From the NCBI RefSeq assembly GCF_001949125.1, contig NZ_MSTI01000028.1, positions 1 to 64,000 of the forward strand: DNA of 64,000 nt, written 5' to 3'. The position numbers were made by a program, and so were the translations under genes. Source of the stretch: Deinococcus marmoris. GTDB lineage: Bacteria; Deinococcota; Deinococci; Deinococcales; Deinococcaceae. Below the pieces are notes generated by a model. That model did no database searches. It worked only from the letters and a program-made list of their open reading frames with translations, and was not told the DNA's origin. Shown here one piece after another: positions 59,682 through 64,000 of the stretch. Within the stretch, counting starts at the first letter, position 1, and each line of letters opens with the position of its first letter.

Positions 59682-60470
59682 ATGACACAGAGAGCGCTCC
59701 CGCTGAGCACCGCGTACAAGCCCCTTGACCACAAACCGCACGCCCTGGTTGCTGACTATCCGGAGGGTTTCGGGGAGGCAAAAAGAGCGTTCCTGGACTG
59801 GCACCGCAACGGCAAGCCAGCCAGTGAGCGGGGTCGCTGCGAACACTGCGGGCGCACGGAGCAGGAGGTGCGCGCTGCCGGTGAGGGCGAGACCAACTGC
59901 TCGCATATCGACCACAACCCTGACGATCTGAGCGCGCTTCAGGCGCTGTGCCCGCGCTGCCACCGTGCCAACGACAAGGTGCAGCAGAGTTGCGCGGCGG
60001 CCTTGACGCTGATCTGTGAGGGCCGCATGGTGCAGGAGCGCCTCAAGCTGCGCCTCGAGGACCTGAAACGCGCCGTGAGTCTGCTGGGGCTGCCTGGCGT
60101 CACACCAGGCGGCGCAGACTTGGCTGTGGTGTTGATACTGCACGCCGCGCAGGACGGCAGTTCAGAATCCGAACTGAAGACCGCGTTCAGAAAACTGCTC
60201 GGTGGCCTTGCTGAAGAGAGCGACGAGGACGTGCGCGCAGTGATCCGGGCTGCGCTGATCCGCCTCAGGATGCGCCGCGTTCCGGTGATCACCACAGAGT
60301 CTGTGGCCGTCGGTGGTCCGCTGATCTGGTCCAGCTCCGGCCTGTATTGGCTGCAGCTCGAAGGCTCGCTGACGCTGCCTGGACACATCACAGAGGCAGG
60401 CCCAGGACTGTGGGAAGAGGCAGACAGGCAGTACCGCTACGCACGCAACAGCCGCTACGCCCGCCGATAG
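59682..60470 (+). CDS. HNH-type zinc protein, probable nuclease
   Basis: 262 residues. CEHCG (53-57), NCSHIDHNP (Cys73, His75, His78), and LCPRCHRAND (Cys90, Cys93, His94) make an HNH/zinc core near the N-terminus. The C-terminal 150 residues are helical with a LYWLQLEGSLTLPGHI strand end. Palindrome site f lies inside the gene. Early expression suggests a role in phage DNA metabolism or host takeover. Confidence 0.65.
   Translation: MTQRALPLSTAYKPLDHKPHALVADYPEGFGEAKRAFLDWHRNGKPASERGRCEHCGRTEQEVRAAGEGETNCSHIDHNPDDLSALQALCPRCHRANDKVQQSCAAALTLICEGRMVQERLKLRLEDLKRAVSLLGLPGVTPGGADLAVVLILHAAQDGSSESELKTAFRKLLGGLAEESDEDVRAVIRAALIRLRMRRVPVITTESVAVGGPLIWSSSGLYWLQLEGSLTLPGHITEAGPGLWEEADRQYRYARNSRYARR
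60160..60174. promoter_or_regulatory. Dispersed palindrome, site f (intragenic)
   Basis: GTTCAGAATCCGAAC, one mismatch from the consensus. Confidence 0.5.
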
Positions 60471-60504
60471 TACACAGATACACCCGAACCGACAGGAGCA
60501 GACC

Positions 60505-61164
60505 ATGAGTAAACTAGCCCCCATGATCATCAGAAGCACCCGTATGCGGTTCACCCCACAGGAGGCGCAGACACTCGCAGGCGCAGACCGTGATGCGCTG
60601 ACCAGCATGACCCACACGGCCATGCGCGGCCCCGTCGCCGCCCTGCCTGAGCCGATACCTCGGGCAGACCCCACAGCCGCCTACCTAGTGCTGCCGCGCC
60701 TGGTCCTGACCCCCGATCTGGCTGAGCAGTGGCAAGCTGCCAGTCAAGAGAGACGCGCGCAGTGGGTGCGTGCTGGTCTCGCCCGTCTTGCACGGCACCA
60801 CAGTGAGGGTCGCTACCTGCTGAGCGATGTGCCGTACCCCGGCGTTGAGGGCGCGTCTAGGCAGGCAATGACTGTGGGAAACGGCAACCGCGTGATGCGT
60901 GCCGCCTGGCTCACGCGGCACGGACAGACCCGTGCGGGGACGCGGCCTGGGCAGGTGATCGGGGCCGGTGAGATCGGACTTGCTACATCGCTTCCCCTGT
61001 GGCGCGTAGAGGACGAGAGGAAGATGTTGCTGCGCGTGATCGCTGCCGAGAGCCTGTTCGGAGCAGCCTCGGAGGAGCCGGCCCGCAGCTACCGCCCGGA
61101 CATCCTCGATAACTACCAGGAGCTGCTTGCTGGACGTGTGGACGCCTCCGACTACCTGATCTAA
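60505..61164 (+). CDS. 219-aa early protein of unknown function
   Basis: MSKLAPMIIRSTRMRFTPQE... helical, basic in the centre (RRAQWVRAGLARLARHHSEGRYLLSDVPYPGVEG). CAGGAGCAGACC precedes the ATG. No family recognised. Confidence 0.6.
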   Translation: MSKLAPMIIRSTRMRFTPQEAQTLAGADRDALTSMTHTAMRGPVAALPEPIPRADPTAAYLVLPRLVLTPDLAEQWQAASQERRAQWVRAGLARLARHHSEGRYLLSDVPYPGVEGASRQAMTVGNGNRVMRAAWLTRHGQTRAGTRPGQVIGAGEIGLATSLPLWRVEDERKMLLRVIAAESLFGAASEEPARSYRPDILDNYQELLAGRVDASDYLI

Positions 61165-61213
61165 ACGCAGACAGTACCCCCTACCCCCCAGCGCGCCCAC
61201 CTGGGGGTAAGTA

Positions 61214-61241
61214 TTAGGACACACCTACATGTATACTGATA
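61214..61241 (+). promoter_or_regulatory. Early promoter/operator repeat, copy 3
   Basis: TTAGGACACACCTACATG then TATACT (61232-61237); the gene follows after a short leader with AAGGAG. Confidence 0.65.
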
Positions 61242-61260
61242 TAAGACAAGGAGAAACGCC

Positions 61261-61614
61261 ATGACCCACAGAAACATCCCGTTCACCCCCGCCCTCACCC
61301 GCCGCTGCGACGTATGCGCCGCGCCCGTCGCCGGAGCCGCTCGGTGCGACGACTGCGTGGTTGCCGGGCTGGCCCCGTTCGGCACCTGCGAGACCTGCGG
61401 GTACACCCTGCCCTGCCCGTGCGTTGGGGAATCCGCCGCCCTGGATCACTGCATCATCTGCGGGCAGGAGACTGAGAGCACGGCCCACCCGCTCTGCAGC
61501 AGCTGCTACGGGGACCCCCTGCTGCGCGCCCACCTGCGTGCCGAGCTGCACGCTGACCTGCACGAGGGTGTGTCTGGGGTTCGCGTGCTGTGGGAAGGGG
61601 AGGGGAGGCTGTGA
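61261..61614 (+). CDS. Small zinc-ribbon protein
   Basis: 117 residues with at least five CxxC/CxC pairs (CDVC, CDDC, CETCG, CPC, CIICG, CSSC). Probably binds two or three zinc ions; possible adaptor or DNA/RNA-binding early protein. AAGGAGAAACGCC precedes ATG 61261. Confidence 0.65.
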   Translation: MTHRNIPFTPALTRRCDVCAAPVAGAARCDDCVVAGLAPFGTCETCGYTLPCPCVGESAALDHCIICGQETESTAHPLCSSCYGDPLLRAHLRAELHADLHEGVSGVRVLWEGEGRL

Positions 61615-62897
61615 CCCAGGTTCAGCAGCTCAACCTGATCCCACCCGCTGCCGCATCTGGGGAGCGGACACAGCGCGCCGAGGTAGCCGCAGCGCTCAGG
61701 GGTGGGCTGACGCTCAACGCATCTCAGATCGGGTTTGCCTTGCGCGCCCGCGCTGGTGTGATCCGCCCTGAAGCCCAGTGCACCGTGAAGTTCGAGGGCC
61801 GGGAACTGCTGACCGCAACGGGTGGCGAACTGCTGCGGATGATCGCGCAGGAGCGGGAATATGGCCTGGTTCCCGGCGGCCACGTACGCCTGGGAGACCG
61901 TTGCGGTACCGTACTGACCCTGACGCCGGCGGATGTGTCAGAGGTCCTGTATGGCCGTGCGGTTCAGCCACAGGAGGCGGTGTTCGTTGAGGATGGCAAG
62001 GCGGCGATGTTCGGCGGCGAGATCGTGCGCCGTGAAGCGCTGACCGTTGACCACGCTGGGCTGATCGAGCGGCTGGAGCAGGCGCTGCTCAGATGCGAGG
62101 GGTGGGGTGACTCAGAGTGTGAGAGTCAGAGGCGGTGTCACGTTGGCCTGTCTCAGAAGATGGAGCGGGCGCGCGCCGGAGACATGACCTCTTACGACAT
62201 GATGGCCGCAGAGTGGGACTGGCAGACCTCACAGCCGGGGTTCTGGAACATGCTGGCCCGTGTTGCGCGCATCGTCAGTCCGCAGGAAGCGGCGGCTGTT
62301 GATGAGAAGTTCCCGGCGTCGTCTGTAGCGTCTCAGGGCATCATGCCCACCCCCCGGTCTGTCATCAAGGAAACTGATGACGGGTCAACGTTTGAGCAGG
62401 TCATGGTTGACTGCTACAGCACCATGGTTCGGAACATGCCGGACAACGGGATGCAGATCATCTGCTTCGCTCATACCGATCCACGCGCCTGGATGCGGTT
62501 CGGACTGGTGCTGTCCGAGGCGGGGCTGGCCATCTCTAAGGTCCACATGATCGTGATGGACCCCGCCTCAGTACGGCGTGGCGACGCGCTGACCGAGGCT
62601 GCGGTGATCGTCTGCCGGAAGCGTGTCGCCGCGCTGCCAGTTCTGACGCAGCAGGAGTTCGCCGCCGCTGTGGAGCGGGCCGTGGAGTGCCGCCGCGCAG
62701 ACAACAAACGCGCGGGCTTGAGACCAGCCGGAAAGGACCTCAGGCAGCAGGGCGTGGTCGCAGCCATGCAGACGGCGGTCAACAACACTATCGCTGGCAC
62801 CGATCGGCGCGTCGAGATGGAAGCCACAGCGAAGGGGGCCCCATACAACGCCATGGCAGAGATGGGCGGCAAGCTGATGTTGGGGAGTGGCGCATGA
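61611..62897 (+). CDS. Early protein with a methylase-related C-terminal segment
   Basis: 428 residues from GTG 61611 (GTGA overlap, GGGAGG upstream). Residues about 255-350 (FEQVMVDCYSTMVRNMPDNGMQIICFAHTDPRAWMRFG..., EAAVIVCRKR) resemble the C-terminal half of large adenine-specific methylases with DUF1156, as I remember them. No DPPY-type catalytic motif is found, so it may be an inactive relative or a mimic. The N-terminal part is unrecognised. Confidence 0.55.
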   Translation: MTQVQQLNLIPPAAASGERTQRAEVAAALRGGLTLNASQIGFALRARAGVIRPEAQCTVKFEGRELLTATGGELLRMIAQEREYGLVPGGHVRLGDRCGTVLTLTPADVSEVLYGRAVQPQEAVFVEDGKAAMFGGEIVRREALTVDHAGLIERLEQALLRCEGWGDSECESQRRCHVGLSQKMERARAGDMTSYDMMAAEWDWQTSQPGFWNMLARVARIVSPQEAAAVDEKFPASSVASQGIMPTPRSVIKETDDGSTFEQVMVDCYSTMVRNMPDNGMQIICFAHTDPRAWMRFGLVLSEAGLAISKVHMIVMDPASVRRGDALTEAAVIVCRKRVAALPVLTQQEFAAAVERAVECRRADNKRAGLRPAGKDLRQQGVVAAMQTAVNNTIAGTDRRVEMEATAKGAPYNAMAEMGGKLMLGSGA

Positions 62898-63154
62898 GCA
62901 GGTGGCCGAGTCCTGACTTCATCCTGCCCGTGTCATCTCGGGAGCTGCGCGAGATGGTCCGCACACCGCGCGGGCTGGCAAGGGAGTGGGACTGTCTCGA
63001 CGGGAGCAAGTTGCGGTTCGCGATCAGGTGGGAGTGTGGATACCCCTGGCTCGCGTGTCTGCTGCTGTGGCCGAACGGGTGCACCAGTGTGTACGAGGTG
63101 CGCGGCGTGAGAGTGCCCGGGGGCCGATACGCCGACGAAGAGAGTGATGACTGA
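62894..63154 (+). CDS. 86-aa protein of unknown function
   Basis: MSRWPSPDFILPVSSRELRE..., with WDCLDGSKLRFAIRWECGYPWLACLLLW; ATGA overlaps the previous stop. Two or three Trp/Cys residues but no motif. Confidence 0.6.
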   Translation: MSRWPSPDFILPVSSRELREMVRTPRGLAREWDCLDGSKLRFAIRWECGYPWLACLLLWPNGCTSVYEVRGVRVPGGRYADEESDD

Positions 63155-63317
63155 CCCACAGCACCCCCTGATCTCTGCCGACTGACCCACCGTCACTGTG
63201 CCATCTTTTCAACCGCCGCTGAAGCTGATGCCCGCGCGCAGCCCGATCTGAGTGCGCAGTTGGTTAGGTCAGTCGAAGTTACTGAACGCTTTTTCTCATC
63301 TTCAGAGGAGTCCAAAC

Positions 63318-63581
63318 ATGCAACTGCTCACAGTTCGCCCCCTCAGCATCACCCGCCGCCCGGACCCCTCAGCCCTGGTTGCAGCCGCTCACATCTGTCT
63401 CGCTCGCACCACCTGCATCGCCGCCGCCTGTGAACTCGCCTGTCGCAACCTGACGTGCCGACACGCGATCGACATGACGGTGCAGCTGATAGAGCTGGTG
63501 TGGTCTGAGCTGCGCGGCCTGGTCAGTCTCGGCACCGCACTCCGCGCCGCTGGTGAGATGCTCCTCGCGTTCAGTCGCTGA
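63318..63581 (+). CDS. Last prophage gene, small helical Cys-rich protein
   Basis: 87 residues from ATG 63318 (AGAGGAG upstream). AAHICLARTTCIAAACELACRNLTCRHAIDM carries five Cys in a helical context; the C-terminal helix is hydrophobic (LRGLVSLGTALRAAGEMLLAF). A GATCACC/GGGTGAT hairpin with T-rich tail follows at 63590-63617. Confidence 0.55.
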   Translation: MQLLTVRPLSITRRPDPSALVAAAHICLARTTCIAAACELACRNLTCRHAIDMTVQLIELVWSELRGLVSLGTALRAAGEMLLAFSR

Positions 63582-63631
63582 GTCCTGCAGGGATCACCTG
63601 CCCGGGTGATTCTCTTGACTCCCTACACCCC

Positions 63632-63648
63632 CGCCCCAGCGCGTGCAG
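63632..63648 (+). repeat. Putative integrase arm-type site, right copy
   Basis: CGCCCCAGCGCGTGCAG, identical to 11905-11921, 115 bp before the attR core. Confidence 0.55.
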
Positions 63649-63703
63649 TCGCCGAGGGGTTGCAGCCGGGCGTGATCTAGTACCGCCTGCCCGCCCGGTG
63701 GTG

Positions 63704-63709
63704 TACTAT
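63704..63709 (+). promoter_or_regulatory. Phage-supplied -10 box upstream of reconstituted tRNA-Leu
   Basis: TACTAT lies 60 bp before the tRNA. The -35 is weak (TACCGC at 17 bp). This DNA is phage-derived, so tRNA-Leu expression in the lysogen depends on it or on read-through. Confidence 0.35.
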
Positions 63710-63763
63710 GTTCGCGTGGCTGCGGAGCAAACAACGCGTCCCACACGCGGGCTTTAGCGAGTT

Positions 63764-63819
63764 GCACATGCGGGGATGGCGGAACTGGTAGACGCACTAG
63801 ACTTAGGATCTAGTATCCG
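63764..63819. repeat. attR: 56-bp core shared with attL
   Basis: Same 56 bp as 11841-11896. Beyond it (63820 onward) lies the host 3' half of the tRNA. Confidence 0.9.
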
Positions 63820-63855
63820 TAGGATGTGAGGGTTCAAGTCCCTTTCCTCGCACCA
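63770..63855 (+). tRNA. tRNA-Leu (anticodon TAG), reconstituted at attR
   Basis: Acceptor GCGGGGA pairs with TCCTCGC; A73 and CCA follow. Anticodon stem CTAGA/TCTAG with loop CTTAGGA gives TAG. The variable arm is a class II stem (ATCC/GGAT), as expected for leucine. The 5' half is part of the phage repeat, the 3' half is host sequence. Confidence 0.95.
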
Positions 63856-64000
63856 GCAAGACAGGCACAGCACCAAAATACGCAGAACACAGGCAGCGCG
63901 GCGGTTTTTCCCACACGGGAGGGCCGCCGCGCCGCTGTCTCTGCCAGCAGATGAGGGAAGGGGCAACCGGGGTGGGTGTACGCACAGGGTCGAAACGCAC
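63856..64000. other. Host DNA after tRNA-Leu with a strong hairpin
   Basis: GCGCGGCGG (63896-63904) and CCGCCGCGC (63924-63932) form a 9-bp stem without a T-run, possibly the tRNA terminator region. Reverse-strand open frames here only translate the tRNA backwards; I see no gene. Confidence 0.5.

Larger units (their letters stand above)
11841..63819. mobile_element. Integrated siphovirus-type prophage, about 52 kb
   Basis: The element is bounded by the 56-bp direct repeat, has an integrase next to attL and a full set of head, tail, lysis, replication and regulatory genes. An HK97-type capsid set (portal, U35-like protease, capsid), tail chaperones with a frameshift and a long tape measure indicate a long-tailed siphovirus. 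The structural genes look intact; one accessory gene (47908-48977) appears frameshifted. Inducibility cannot be judged. Confidence 0.95.

Noticed and set aside
63803..64000. Open frame on the minus strand covering tRNA-Leu
   Set aside because: It is the reverse translation of the tRNA (text like GKGLEPSHPTDTRS), a familiar artefact.

Overview
The window comes from a high-GC Deinococcus-type chromosome carrying a complete siphovirus-type prophage of about 52 kb. The host assignment rests on three things. There is a Ser/Thr kinase fused to PQQ-type beta-propeller repeats, the layout of the Deinococcus kinase RqkA. Many start codons lie 5-9 nt after a TANNNT -10 box with no ribosome binding site, the leaderless layout known in Deinococcus. 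There is also an intergenic inverted-repeat element near the left edge that resembles small repeats of this genus.

Host part (1-11.9 kb): the 5' end of an IS transposase, an APH-fold phosphotransferase, xpt, a YflT-like stress membrane protein, a biotin-dependent carboxylase beta subunit, a DJ-1/PfpI protein, an alpha/beta hydrolase, an acetyltransferase coupled to the RqkA-like kinase, a DUF885 metallohydrolase, an 88-aa protein, rarA and tRNA-His. The prophage interrupts tRNA-Leu(UAG). A 56-bp repeat (11841-11896 and 63764-63819) marks attL and attR. It covers the 5' half of the tRNA, so the working tRNA-Leu at 63770-63855 has a phage-supplied 5' half and upstream region.

Prophage layout. 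Left end, rightward: integrase, an unknown gene, and a C5-cytosine methyltransferase that contains an overlapping ORF with its own Shine-Dalgarno. An HNH nuclease gene (probable restriction partner) converges on the methyltransferase gene. From 53.3 kb down to 16.0 kb almost every gene runs leftward. First come early and accessory genes: an HNH-type protein, a PDDEXK-like nuclease, an N6-type methyltransferase, a metallophosphoesterase, an Acb2/Tad1-like anti-defence protein and many small unknowns. Then come terS, terL, portal, prohead protease, HK97-type capsid, connectors, tail tube, tail chaperones with a -1 frameshift site, an 1812-aa tape measure, tail tip proteins, a collagen-like fibre and a lysis block (holin-like proteins, secreted protein, GH19 endolysin). 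The right arm (54-63.6 kb) holds a leaderless HTH repressor, a primase-polymerase, an SF2 helicase, a repressor paralogue, an HNH protein and unknown early genes, all rightward apart from the repressor.

Regulatory sequence is unusually rich. Four repeat families are spread through the prophage: (i) a 15-bp palindrome GTTCAGANTCTGAAC at six sites; (ii) a composite repeat built on AGGTCTGACCT at six sites, in two clusters outside the ends of the leftward block; (iii) a TAGGACA...CTACATGTATA promoter/operator before three early genes, with a partial copy at the repressor promoter; (iv) a hairpin-plus-start module repeated between accessory genes at 43-46.5 kb. Products are inferred from motifs and synteny only; no database search was possible.
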